Shown in pieces: positions 32,005 to 39,311 of a stretch of DNA of 40,082 nt; the first letter of the stretch is position 1; the number at the start of each line of letters is the position of its first letter. Origin of the DNA: DASQPR01 sp035713725. Lineage in GTDB: Bacteria > Actinomycetota > Actinomycetes > Mycobacteriales > Micromonosporaceae. The position numbers and the translations under genes are program-made. The DNA is taken from the NCBI GenBank assembly GCA_035713725.1, contig DASTMZ010000064.1:1-40082 (forward strand), written 5' to 3'. The notes under the pieces are model-generated. The model was not told the DNA's origin. It saw only the letters and a list, made by a program, of their open reading frames with translations, and ran no database searches.

Positions 32005-32661
32005 ATGCCAAGTCGATTCATCGCGCCAAGCGAAGCACTCTACGACTATGTCGTCGCGCACGGCACTCCACCGGATGACGTCCAACGTGACTTGATCGAG
32101 GAGACATATACGGCGCTGCCGCAGTCGGCCGGCATGCAGATCGGAGCGGACCAGGGCGCCTTCCTGACGATGCTCGTGAGGATTGTCGGAGTCCGGGCGG
32201 CCGTTGAAGTCGGCACCTTCACGGGCTACTCATCGTTGGCGATCGCGCGTGGGCTTGAGCCCGGCGGTCGGCTGCTGTGTTGTGACGTGTCCGACGAGTT
32301 CACGTCAATCGCACGGCGCTATTGGCAGCGCGCCGGCGTCGACGATCGCATCGAGTTGCGGCTCGCGCCAGCGTTGGAAACCCTGCAGACCTTGCCCGCG
32401 ACGGCGCATCTCGACTTCGCGTTCATCGACGCGGACAAGGGTGGGTACGCGTCGTACTGGGCCGAACTCGTACCACGGATGAGGCCTGGCGGTGTGATCG
32501 CGGTCGACAACACGCTGTGGAGTGGCCGGGTGATCGATCCGGCGGCGACCGGAGACACCGCCGCCATCATCGCGTTCAACGACATCGTGCGAGATGACGA
32601 CCGCGTCGAGAAGGTCGTGTTGACGGTTGGCGACGGCCTCACGCTCGCGCGCAAGCGGTAG
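32005..32661 (+). CDS. O-methyltransferase (catechol/caffeoyl-CoA type)
   Basis: The 218-residue protein matches the cation-dependent O-methyltransferase family: MQIGADQGAFLTMLVRIVGVR, AAVEVGTFTGYSSLAIARGL (motif I), DFAFIDADKGGYASYW with metal-binding Asp, and IAVDNTLWSGRV with Asp-Asn. These enzymes methylate catechol-type hydroxyls using SAM and Mg2+. The ATG start is set by the TAAAGT box. It converges with the inositol phosphate synthase gene. The substrate is unknown. Confidence 0.92.
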   Translation: MPSRFIAPSEALYDYVVAHGTPPDDVQRDLIEETYTALPQSAGMQIGADQGAFLTMLVRIVGVRAAVEVGTFTGYSSLAIARGLEPGGRLLCCDVSDEFTSIARRYWQRAGVDDRIELRLAPALETLQTLPATAHLDFAFIDADKGGYASYWAELVPRMRPGGVIAVDNTLWSGRVIDPAATGDTAAIIAFNDIVRDDDRVEKVVLTVGDGLTLARKR

Positions 32662-32713
32662 AACATCGCCAACAGCCGGCACGTGCCGCAACGTTTCGCG
32701 CGCGATCGACGAT

Positions 32714-34036
32714 CTAGCCCTGGTAGCGCTCGGCTCCCGGGTGGCTGAATTGCTCCTCGCCGATCAGCCGGCGAAGTGTGTTCTCTAGGTTGGCCTGTTG
32801 GATGAACAGGTCGTGCTCGGGATCGACGCCGGCAGCGTGTAGAGGGTCCTTGAAGTAGAAAGACAGCCATTCCTGTACGCCGCTGAGCCCCGCTCGCTGC
32901 GCAAGGTCCGTGAAGAGCACAAGGTCGAGTACGAGGGGAGCCGCCAGGATCGAGTCACGGCACAGGAAGTCGACTTTGATCTGCATGGGATAGCCGAGCC
33001 AGCCGAAGAGGTCGATGTTGTCCCAGCCTTCCTTCTGGTCCCCAGCGGGCGGGTAGTAGTCGATGCGGACTTTGTGGTACGAGGCGCCATAGAGTTCGGG
33101 ATACAGGTTCGGCTGCAGTATGTGCTCGAGCACGCCGAGTTTGGACTTCTCCTTGGTGCGGAAGCTGTCCGGGTCGTCGAGCACCTCGCCGTCGCGGTTG
33201 CCAAGGATGTTGGTTGAGTACCACCCCTGCAGCCCGAGCATGCGCGCCCTCAACATCGGCGCCAGCGCGGTCTTCAGAAGTGTCTGCCCCGTCTTGAGGT
33301 CCTTGCCGCCGATCGGCACGCCGGTCGTGTCGGCGAGCTCCATCAACGCCGGCATGTCTGTGGTGAGATTTGGGGCGCCGTTGACGAAGGGGACGCCCTC
33401 CATCAGCGCCGCGTACGCGTAGAGCATCGATGGCGCGATGCTTTCGTCGTTGGCGTCGATCGCAGCTTCGAACGCTTCGAGGCTCTGGTGTGCCGGCCCG
33501 GGCTCGAGGTAGGTCTCGGTAGACGCGCACCAGATCACCACCAGCCGCTCGCAGGAGTGGTCCGTTTTGAAATCGCGGATGTCCTTGCGGATTTTCTCGG
33601 CCACTCCTCGCTTGCTCGCCGCAGACTTGACGTTTGTGCCGTCGAGACGCCGTACGTAGCTCTGGTCAAAGAAGGCCGGCATGGGCTCGATTTCCTTCAG
33701 TACGGCCGCGATTGGTTCGATATGGGCGTACCGGTCGAGAACACCGCACGTGAGTGCGGCGTCGTAGGCCGTGTCCGAGATGCCGTCCCAGGCACCGAAG
33801 ACTAGTTGGTCTAAGCCGGTCAGCGGCACAACATCGCGAATCAGCGGCGTGCGCGACTCGGTCCAGTTGCCGAGCCGAATGGTGCGCATCTGAGTCAGTG
33901 AACCGACCGGCTCAGCGAGGCCACGCCGGATCAGCTCGACGCCGGCGATGAATGTCGTCGCCACGGCTCCGAGGCCAACGGTCAGCACGCCCAGCCGTCC
34001 GCCCGCGGGCTCGATGCGATGCTTGGAGATCTCCAC
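32714..34036 (-). CDS. ino1: myo-Inositol-1-phosphate synthase, long form
   Basis: The protein of about 440 residues carries the family motifs: GVLTVGLGAVATTFIAG (NAD-binding), NGAPNLTTDMPALMELA, VPIGGKDLKTGQTLLKT with catalytic Lys residues, GWYSTNILGNRDGEVL, and KVDFLCRDSILAAPLVLD. It converts glucose 6-phosphate to inositol 3-phosphate, the entry to phosphatidylinositol and mycothiol. It is longer than the roughly 360-residue mycobacterial Ino1, so it is a different subtype and probably a second copy. The GTG at 34036 has GGGAGG about 10 nt upstream; TTG at 34186 or GTG at 34072 are alternatives. A 14-bp palindrome lies 29 bp upstream and a HTH regulator gene 177 bp upstream, in the same direction. 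Confidence 0.92.
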   Translation of the reverse strand: MEISKHRIEPAGGRLGVLTVGLGAVATTFIAGVELIRRGLAEPVGSLTQMRTIRLGNWTESRTPLIRDVVPLTGLDQLVFGAWDGISDTAYDAALTCGVLDRYAHIEPIAAVLKEIEPMPAFFDQSYVRRLDGTNVKSAASKRGVAEKIRKDIRDFKTDHSCERLVVIWCASTETYLEPGPAHQSLEAFEAAIDANDESIAPSMLYAYAALMEGVPFVNGAPNLTTDMPALMELADTTGVPIGGKDLKTGQTLLKTALAPMLRARMLGLQGWYSTNILGNRDGEVLDDPDSFRTKEKSKLGVLEHILQPNLYPELYGASYHKVRIDYYPPAGDQKEGWDNIDLFGWLGYPMQIKVDFLCRDSILAAPLVLDLVLFTDLAQRAGLSGVQEWLSFYFKDPLHAAGVDPEHDLFIQQANLENTLRRLIGEEQFSHPGAERYQG

Positions 34037-34064
34037 GAAGTAGCTCGCCTCCCGGATGATGCCG

Positions 34065-34078
34065 GCTGACACGTCAGC
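34065..34078. promoter_or_regulatory. 14-bp palindrome upstream of the inositol phosphate synthase gene
   Basis: GCTGAC-AC-GTCAGC is a perfect inverted repeat with a 2-bp spacer, 29 bp before the chosen start codon. It could be an operator or, if the upstream start is used, coding sequence. Confidence 0.3.
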
Positions 34079-34189
34079 GTCTGCGTCGGCTCGAGTGTCG
34101 TTGCATTGCGTCGTCGTGCGGCATGCGTGCGCTGGCCGGATGTCGGCCAAATGCGGGACTGCTGTGTTCGAGAGCGGGCGGCACAACCG

Positions 34190-34233
34190 CTAGCTAGGCC
34201 GTCGGCGGATCTCTAGCTAGGCCGGCGGATGGG
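34190..34233. repeat. Two tandem repeats of about 23 bp over the HTH gene stop codon
   Basis: CTAGCTAGGCC followed by CGGCGGAT occurs at 34190 and again at 34213, period 23 bp. The second copy contains the TAG stop of the HTH regulator gene. Like two other repeats in the window it is centred on a stop codon. Confidence 0.65.
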
Positions 34234-34887
34234 TTCTTGTTGTGACGACCTGAGCATCGAGCGGATCTCGCCGCCGAGCGCGGCGAGTCTTTGAAGTGTG
34301 TACGCCGCGGCATCGAAGGCGGTACAGCCGCGGTAGATCCGGCCGTACTCATCGAACAGTGGCCCGAGGAACTCGTGTTCCCCGACCTCCGCCGCGGTCC
34401 ACCGGTCCCAGAGCACGTGCTGCATGGCCTGTGTCCGGTCGGTGGCCGTGTCTTCGAAGACAATTTCGTAGCCCTGGTCGCGGAGCGCGCCGATCAAGTG
34501 CTCGGATGCCTTGGCCTGCATTCCGTCAACGAGTCTCCCGTCCTCGTACTCAATGCCGGGAAAGTCGATCGGCGCCCATGCGAAGTCGTCGGGCCGCATG
34601 AACCGGAAAACGAACGTCCGCCGCAACGTTTCCTGGACGTGCTCGGCCAGCATCGACCGGCGACCCTGTCCAGGGCGCCGGCTCTCCCAGACACGAATCT
34701 CTGCCGCGCGGTCGGGATCCCAGCCCGCCATGCCGCCGACGACGACATCCGGTTCGGGGAATTCCGCGTACCGCAACCGCCACATGCTGACTGTCTTCGG
34801 TTCGACGTCGAACATCGCGGCGATGTCAGCCACGCTGAGCATCTCTTTGACCACGTGACCTCCGTCCGCGTGTTCGTAGAACCTCAT
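34213..34887 (-). CDS. Helix-turn-helix regulator with an uncharacterised C-terminal domain
   Basis: Residues 15-70 resemble a MerR/AlpA-like DNA-binding domain: LSVADIAAMFDVEPKTVSMWRLRYAEFPEPDVVVGG and WDPDRAAEIRVWES. The remaining 145 residues (FRFMRPDDFAWAPIDFPGIEYEDGRLVDG, then YEIVFEDTATDRTQAMQHVLWDRW) match no family I know. The ATG at 34887 sits 4 nt after a TACTTT -10 box; a GTG at 34854 preceded by GGAGGTCAC is a good alternative that would leave a 30-nt leader. A strong promoter with operator-like repeats stands directly upstream, suggesting autoregulation. The inositol phosphate synthase downstream is the likely target. Confidence 0.75.
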   Translation of the reverse strand: MRFYEHADGGHVVKEMLSVADIAAMFDVEPKTVSMWRLRYAEFPEPDVVVGGMAGWDPDRAAEIRVWESRRPGQGRRSMLAEHVQETLRRTFVFRFMRPDDFAWAPIDFPGIEYEDGRLVDGMQAKASEHLIGALRDQGYEIVFEDTATDRTQAMQHVLWDRWTAAEVGEHEFLGPLFDEYGRIYRGCTAFDAAAYTLQRLAALGGEIRSMLRSSQQEPIRRPS

Positions 34888-34933
34888 CTACAAAGTAGTC
34901 CCCGAGCGTGGTTTGTCAACCACCTTCTACAAA
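34887..34933 (-). promoter_or_regulatory. Consensus promoter with nested operator-like repeats
   Basis: On the minus strand TTGACA (34914-34919) and TACTTT (34892-34897) are separated by 16 bp, the best -35/-10 pair in the window. The -35 lies in a perfect inverted repeat GTGGTT-N4-AACCAC (34908-34923). Two direct copies of TTTGTAGA, at 34926-34933 and 34887-34894, bracket the promoter, the latter overlapping the start codon. This arrangement suits repression by the HTH protein encoded downstream. Confidence 0.6.
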
Positions 34934-35073
34934 CTGGCGCTATCGAAGAGTTACCACGCGGCGCGGAACTCTAGTCACCTACTCGTATCGGCGCGACGAG
35001 CGCGAGAGCGTGAAGGCGAGCAACGTCAACGCACGCACCACACAGTGGTCGTGGCGGCGCGAGGGTGCGGGCG

Positions 35074-35610
35074 TCAGGAAACCGACGGCGGCCAGCGATG
35101 TCCGCGCCACTCGTCCCATGTCGCGAACCCAGCCGGTGGGTCATCAATTGGTTCGCTGCCGTCGAGTTCGCCGGGCGTCGGGATCTCGATTTTGGCGGCC
35201 CACTCGGCGAGTTCCGCGTCGGATATGGGCCAAGTCGTGTGTGGCGCCTCGGCTTGGCGCTGGTCAATTCGTCTCCGCTGCTCGGCTGGGGTGAGTTCGA
35301 AGTAGCGCAACTCCACTATCGCGCCGAGGTCCGCGGCCGCCTGTCGTAGAGCCGAGCGCTCGTCTCGACTCCAGAGGCCGTCGTCGATCACGACGTTGTT
35401 GCCCAGTTCCAGGGCGCGCAGTCCAATCTCGATCAGCCGTCCTTCGATCACGTCTTGGGCCGATGGCGGATTGTCGTGCCCGTAGAGAGCCTTCACCCAC
35501 TCGTCCTTCGTGAGCCGAAGTGCCCTCTGTTCGACCTCAATGCGTCGCGCGGCAGTGGTCTTGCCGGTGCTTGGGAGTCCGACGGTCAGGAACAGCGTTG
35601 GTTGCCCCAT
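35074..35610 (-). CDS. P-loop ATPase/kinase-like protein (AAA_33 type)
   Basis: The 178-residue protein begins with a P-loop at once: LTVGLPSTGKTTAARRIE (Gly11-Thr18). Then come TKDEWVKALYG, NVVIDDGLWSRDER and VELRYFELTPAEQRRRIDQR, the order seen in AAA_33/zeta-toxin-like small-molecule or nucleic-acid kinases. The tail has TWDEWRGHRWPP. The ATG at 35610 has GGGGTG upstream. Its phosphate acceptor is unknown; it could modify an antibiotic, a sugar or RNA. No antitoxin-like partner is adjacent. Confidence 0.82.
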   Translation of the reverse strand: MGQPTLFLTVGLPSTGKTTAARRIEVEQRALRLTKDEWVKALYGHDNPPSAQDVIEGRLIEIGLRALELGNNVVIDDGLWSRDERSALRQAAADLGAIVELRYFELTPAEQRRRIDQRQAEAPHTTWPISDAELAEWAAKIEIPTPGELDGSEPIDDPPAGFATWDEWRGHRWPPSVS

Positions 35611-35679
35611 CAGCACCCCGTTCTGATTAGACGGCGCATCATGGCTGACTCGCGCGCCGACGGCCGACGCCGACCCGAA

Positions 35680-36351
35680 TTAATTACCGACGCCCGTCGT
35701 ACGCACGCGATGTGGAACAGCAGCCCGCGTGCGGTCCGTGCGGCGGCGGGTTGTCAGGCGGCGGGACTTGGCCTGCGTGCCACAGTCTTCCATCGCGCAC
35801 CAGCGGCGGGAATGGTTGCGGCTGCGGTCAAGGAACAGCCAGCCGCAGCCGCCTTCGGCCACTGGGCAAGCCCTCAGCTGGGACAGATCGGCGGTGCGCG
35901 TGAATTCGACCGCGGCGTGTGCCAGGCGGTCCGGGATGAGCAGAGCGCCAGCGCCGTCGGTGAGCACTGCCGGCGGTTCACCGGGGCCACCCAGCCGTAA
36001 CGACGAGCGCGCGGTCGCCGCCGACCAACGCAGTGCCAGCCGTTCCAGCTCGGCGACAGCGCCGTCGGCCGGCTGGGACGCGCCCAGAGCGGCCGATAGG
36101 ACCGCGTAGAGAGCCTCGCGGATGTCCACTGCCGAGTGCCACGCCGTAACGGCAGAGGCGGGTTCGGCTGCCCATGCGGACGACACTCCCTCCGCCTCGG
36201 CTTCGGAGATCAGACCAACTCGACATGCCCAATGCAGAAGCGCTGATGGTGAGTCGAGCCAGTCGGTTGCCTCGGCGGTTGCCGGCCGAGGCGCAACGGT
36301 GTTGACCAGGTCGAGGGCCACGCTGCCGCCGACGATGCGGGGTTCTTCCAT
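35680..36351 (-). CDS. CGNR zinc-finger (ABATE-domain) transcriptional regulator
   Basis: The 223-residue protein has the N-terminal ABATE domain (GGSVALDLVNTVAPRP, then DSPSALLHWACRVGLI) and a C-terminal zinc finger CPVAEGGCGWLFLDRSRNHSRRWCAMEDC. The family-defining CGNR following the last Cys pair reads CGTQ here, so the DNA-contact tetrapeptide is altered. A basic tail of about 30 residues, rich in Arg, follows. The start is fixed by TAGCAT 6 nt upstream. It is divergent from an MFS exporter, which such regulators commonly control. Confidence 0.88.
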   Translation of the reverse strand: MEEPRIVGGSVALDLVNTVAPRPATAEATDWLDSPSALLHWACRVGLISEAEAEGVSSAWAAEPASAVTAWHSAVDIREALYAVLSAALGASQPADGAVAELERLALRWSAATARSSLRLGGPGEPPAVLTDGAGALLIPDRLAHAAVEFTRTADLSQLRACPVAEGGCGWLFLDRSRNHSRRWCAMEDCGTQAKSRRLTTRRRTDRTRAAVPHRVRTTGVGN

Positions 36352-36357
36352 GAGACA

Positions 36358-36363
36358 ATGCTA
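36358..36363 (-). promoter_or_regulatory. -10 hexamer TAGCAT of the CGNR regulator gene
   Basis: TAGCAT on the minus strand ends 6 nt before the CGNR ATG; there is no ribosome-binding site, so the transcript is probably leaderless. GGTACGA/TCGTAC copies at 36376, 36400 and 36432 in the divergent gap are possible operator sites, but this hexamer is common in the window. Confidence 0.4.
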
Positions 36364-36488
36364 CCTCCATAAGCCGGTACGATAGAAGTAAGTGGCCCTT
36401 CGTACGGCGCTGTTCCGCGCCTGACGCAAGGTCGTACCGCGCGATGACTCAGGACTGTGCTACCATCGATCAGGCGTTTGGAGGAAGC

Positions 36489-37706
36489 ATGCGCGAGCGG
36501 CTCGGCAGCCCGTCGGCGATCGTGGCACTGAGTGTCCTCGCAATGTCCACGTTCGCCTACGTGACCACCGAGAGCCTTCCGATCGGTCTGCTTCCACTGA
36601 TCGCCCATGACCTAGGAAGTACGGCATCCGAGGTGGGCTTGCTGATCACGGCGTACGGACTGGTCGTGGTCCTGGCCTCGATCCCGCTGACTCGACTTAC
36701 CCAACGGATCAATCGGCGTGGCTTACTCTGCGGGCTGCTGGCCGTCTTCGTCGCGGCCAACACAGCGTCCGCGCTCGCCCAGGATTACCAGACACTCCTG
36801 GTCTCCCGGATCGTCACAGCACTGAGCCAAGCCCTGTTCTGGGCGGTCGTCACGCCGGCCACCGCGTCGCTCTTTCGGCCCGCGGTGCGCCCGCGTGCAC
36901 TTTCAATCCTGTACGCCGGAAACTCCGTGGCCGCCCTCGCTGGCGTCCCGGCCGGCACATGGCTCGGCCAGCAGACGAGTTGGCGGGCGGCCTTCCTGGC
37001 ACTTAGCGTGATCGGGCTTGCCGTCCTGGTCACGATCGCGATCCTGCTGCCCGCAACCCCGCCCGGCACCAGTGACGCAGACCGTGGCTCGGCACCCGAC
37101 GCCGGACGGTACTGGGCGATCGTCGCGTACACGGCTCTCGCGATCACCGGCGCCTTCGCCTCGTACACGTATATCAATCCGTTCTTTACAGAGGTCAGCC
37201 ACTTCGACGAAGGCGCGGTCGGGCAGTTGCTGTTTGTCCGCGGTCTCGCTGGGCTGGTCGGCGTCTTCGTCATTGGCTACCTTGTCGGCCGCAACGGCTG
37301 GCTGGCGATGACCTGGGTGATCGGTGCACAGGCGGTCGCGTTGGCCGCGCAATGGGCGCTCGGTGGCAACCAGATCGCGACGATCATGTCGATCTGCCTC
37401 TCCGGCTTTGCATTGGCTGCGCTATCTGCCGGCCTCGGCGCGCGTGTTCTCGAGGTCGCGCCGAGCAGCTCAGACCTCGCCGCGGCCGGCACGTCGACAG
37501 CCTTCAACGTCGGCATCACCGTGGGCGCGCTCGTCGGCAGTCTGTTGCTGCCAGTGTTCGGCGTACGGGTCACTGCGCTGGCCGGCACGGTGTTTACGGT
37601 GGCGGCGCTCGCTGTTGCGCTGGCCGAACCGCGGCTGTCGACCCGGCGCCGAGCCGAGTCATCCGAAGCACTCCAACCCGCCGCCTTGACTCAGCCTGTC
37701 GCTTAG
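36489..37706 (+). CDS. MFS transporter (DHA1/AraJ-like exporter)
   Basis: The 405-residue protein has 12 predicted membrane segments. Landmarks are TTESLPIGLLPLIAHDLG in helix 1, LITAYGLVVVLASIPLTRLTQRINRRGLL (the motif A loop), and FWAVVTPATASLFRP with SILYAGNSVAALAGVPAGTWLGQ in helices 4-5. The DHA1 branch exports sugars, arabinose-like compounds or drugs by proton antiport. The ATG at 36489 has GGAGGA 3-4 nt upstream. It is divergent from the CGNR regulator, suggesting an efflux pump induced by its substrate. Confidence 0.92.
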   Translation: MRERLGSPSAIVALSVLAMSTFAYVTTESLPIGLLPLIAHDLGSTASEVGLLITAYGLVVVLASIPLTRLTQRINRRGLLCGLLAVFVAANTASALAQDYQTLLVSRIVTALSQALFWAVVTPATASLFRPAVRPRALSILYAGNSVAALAGVPAGTWLGQQTSWRAAFLALSVIGLAVLVTIAILLPATPPGTSDADRGSAPDAGRYWAIVAYTALAITGAFASYTYINPFFTEVSHFDEGAVGQLLFVRGLAGLVGVFVIGYLVGRNGWLAMTWVIGAQAVALAAQWALGGNQIATIMSICLSGFALAALSAGLGARVLEVAPSSSDLAAAGTSTAFNVGITVGALVGSLLLPVFGVRVTALAGTVFTVAALAVALAEPRLSTRRRAESSEALQPAALTQPVA

Positions 37707-37851
37707 TGATCGCGGCGAGTGCTCACCTAGCCGCGATGGGCGGGGCCGTGACAACAGGTACGTCAGGAAGACACAGCCTTGCGTCGACAAAGTTCGTCGC
37801 GGGTGGTGGGCGTTTCCTGGATGGCGGTCAGATATCGGCGCAGCTCGGGTT

Positions 37852-39069
37852 TTAGTTCCGTGGCTCGGCGTGGCTCGGTGGGTGTATGCCGAGCGCGGAT
37901 ATGAGTTGGCCGACGGTGTTGTTGGGGTAGTCGGTTGACGGTGTGAGGGCTGCGGTTAATGCCGGCCGGTTGGGGGCCAGGCCGGCTTCGACCGCCCAGT
38001 TGGCCAGTAGGGCGACCGGCTCGGCGACGGGCATGAGGCTGGTGGTGTCGCGCCGGGCGGGTTCGTCTTGGTCGGTGTCGAGTTCGGCGATGAACGCCCG
38101 GAATGCTTGTTCGTTGAGGTAGAAGCGGCCGGTGTTTCCGTCCGGGCTGTGGCAGTAGCCTTCGGCGTAGTCTCCGTCGTTGTCGTACAGCGCGATCGTC
38201 GGCCGGCCGGTCTCTGTTGTGACTGCGATCGCTAACTCGACCGGGTCGACATATTCCATGGTGGGTAGGAATCCGACGTGCCAGTCGTGTGCGTAGTCGA
38301 TCTCGTCAACCGGCAGGGCAAGGTTTGCGACGGCTTCGAGGTGTTCGAGTTGGTCGGCGTAACGGGCCACGATCAGGGCACCGAATTGGCCCAGCCCAAT
38401 CGTTGGAGCCGTCGGTTCGTGTCTGGTTTCGGGTAGCTGGGCGACCGGAGTGGTCAGACCAGCACGGTGGTGTGCGAGTCCGAGGATGCTGCGCTGATGT
38501 TCCAACAGTTCTTGCACGGGGGTGCCGGCGATGTCGAGCAGCTCCTCGACCTCGCCGAGGCGACCGTGGTCAGCCAGTAGGTACCCCTCCAGTACCCGGT
38601 TGCGCGACCACCGCTCGGCTCGTGCCGCGGCAATCATGTGCTCTGGATCGAGAAGATGTTTCAGCCGCGGCAGTTGCTGGCGGAACAGATCTATGGCCTG
38701 GGTTGACAGCTGGTCGGCTTCGGCGACAGAACACATTGACCACAGGTCGGGCCAGTCGATTCCGTCACGGCGCAGCCTGTCATTCCACACGCCGTTTGCC
38801 GGGCTCGGCTGCCACGACGCAGACCTGAGTGTGCGGCGCAGCCATTCGATTTCGATCCCGAGCAGGATCCCGACGTTGATGTATATGCCGGTGCAGCTGT
38901 CCATATCTCGGTTGTATGCCGGGGCCGCCTGAAGGTCATACACGATCGCGTTGTCGCCAGCACCCCACAACGCATAAGAGTGATCGGTGCGAGCGAACCC
39001 TTCCCGTTCCATCTCGCGAACGAACCTGGTCGTAAACCGCCGCCGCATCGCCGCCTGGCTCGACGTCAT
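37852..39069 (-). CDS. DUF4304-like hypothetical protein
   Basis: The 405-residue protein has an N-terminal region resembling DUF4304: FVREMEREGFARTDHSYALWGAGDNAIVYDLQ and YINVGILLGIEIEWLRR. A middle helical region (about 120-225) is followed by an alpha/beta domain with DEIDYAHDWHVGFLPTMEYVDPVELAIAV and a short C-terminal segment. It is acidic and cytosolic. It might be an immunity or polymorphic-toxin-associated protein, where DUF4304 often occurs, but no toxin is next to it. The tail at 37852 converges with the MFS gene. Confidence 0.7.
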   Translation of the reverse strand: MTSSQAAMRRRFTTRFVREMEREGFARTDHSYALWGAGDNAIVYDLQAAPAYNRDMDSCTGIYINVGILLGIEIEWLRRTLRSASWQPSPANGVWNDRLRRDGIDWPDLWSMCSVAEADQLSTQAIDLFRQQLPRLKHLLDPEHMIAAARAERWSRNRVLEGYLLADHGRLGEVEELLDIAGTPVQELLEHQRSILGLAHHRAGLTTPVAQLPETRHEPTAPTIGLGQFGALIVARYADQLEHLEAVANLALPVDEIDYAHDWHVGFLPTMEYVDPVELAIAVTTETGRPTIALYDNDGDYAEGYCHSPDGNTGRFYLNEQAFRAFIAELDTDQDEPARRDTTSLMPVAEPVALLANWAVEAGLAPNRPALTAALTPSTDYPNNTVGQLISALGIHPPSHAEPRN

Positions 39070-39118
39070 CGTCCACCACCCGCCACTTAGTACACGGTAG
39101 TTCGACGGTCCGGGCAGG

Positions 39119-39310
39119 TCACCTGGAAGGATCCGCTGTGAGGATGTACTTGATGATGTCAGCGCGAATGGTCTGCTGGCAGGCGGTGAACAGCGCGGTC
39201 ACGTCGGCGGTTCGCGTTGCGTCGATACCGTCAGCAGCGTGTTGCTTCACGACGGGGAGCGCGGTCAGCCGAGTGAAAGGGTCTGTTCGCTCGCAACCGT
39301 GCGACGACGG
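39119..39310 (-). other. Possible gene remnant or small gene
   Basis: The frame ending at 39119 encodes a protein-like stretch, DPFTRLTALPVVKQHAADG followed by IDATRTADVTALFTACQQT and a terminal IKYILTADPSR, with good third-position GC. Upstream of about 39290 the frame turns Ser/Arg-rich and has no credible start codon or ribosome-binding site. It may be the 3' end of a decayed gene. Identity unknown. Confidence 0.25.
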
Positions 39311-39311
39311 C

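Noticed and set aside
35640..36000. Plus-strand reading starting MADSRADGRRRPEL
   Set aside because: Antisense to the CGNR regulator, Ala/Arg-rich and without a domain or ribosome-binding site.
36376..36438. Three GGTACGA/TCGTAC copies as operators between CGNR and MFS genes
   Set aside because: The hexamer is abundant across the window in this genome's codon use, so three copies are weak evidence; mentioned only as a possibility.
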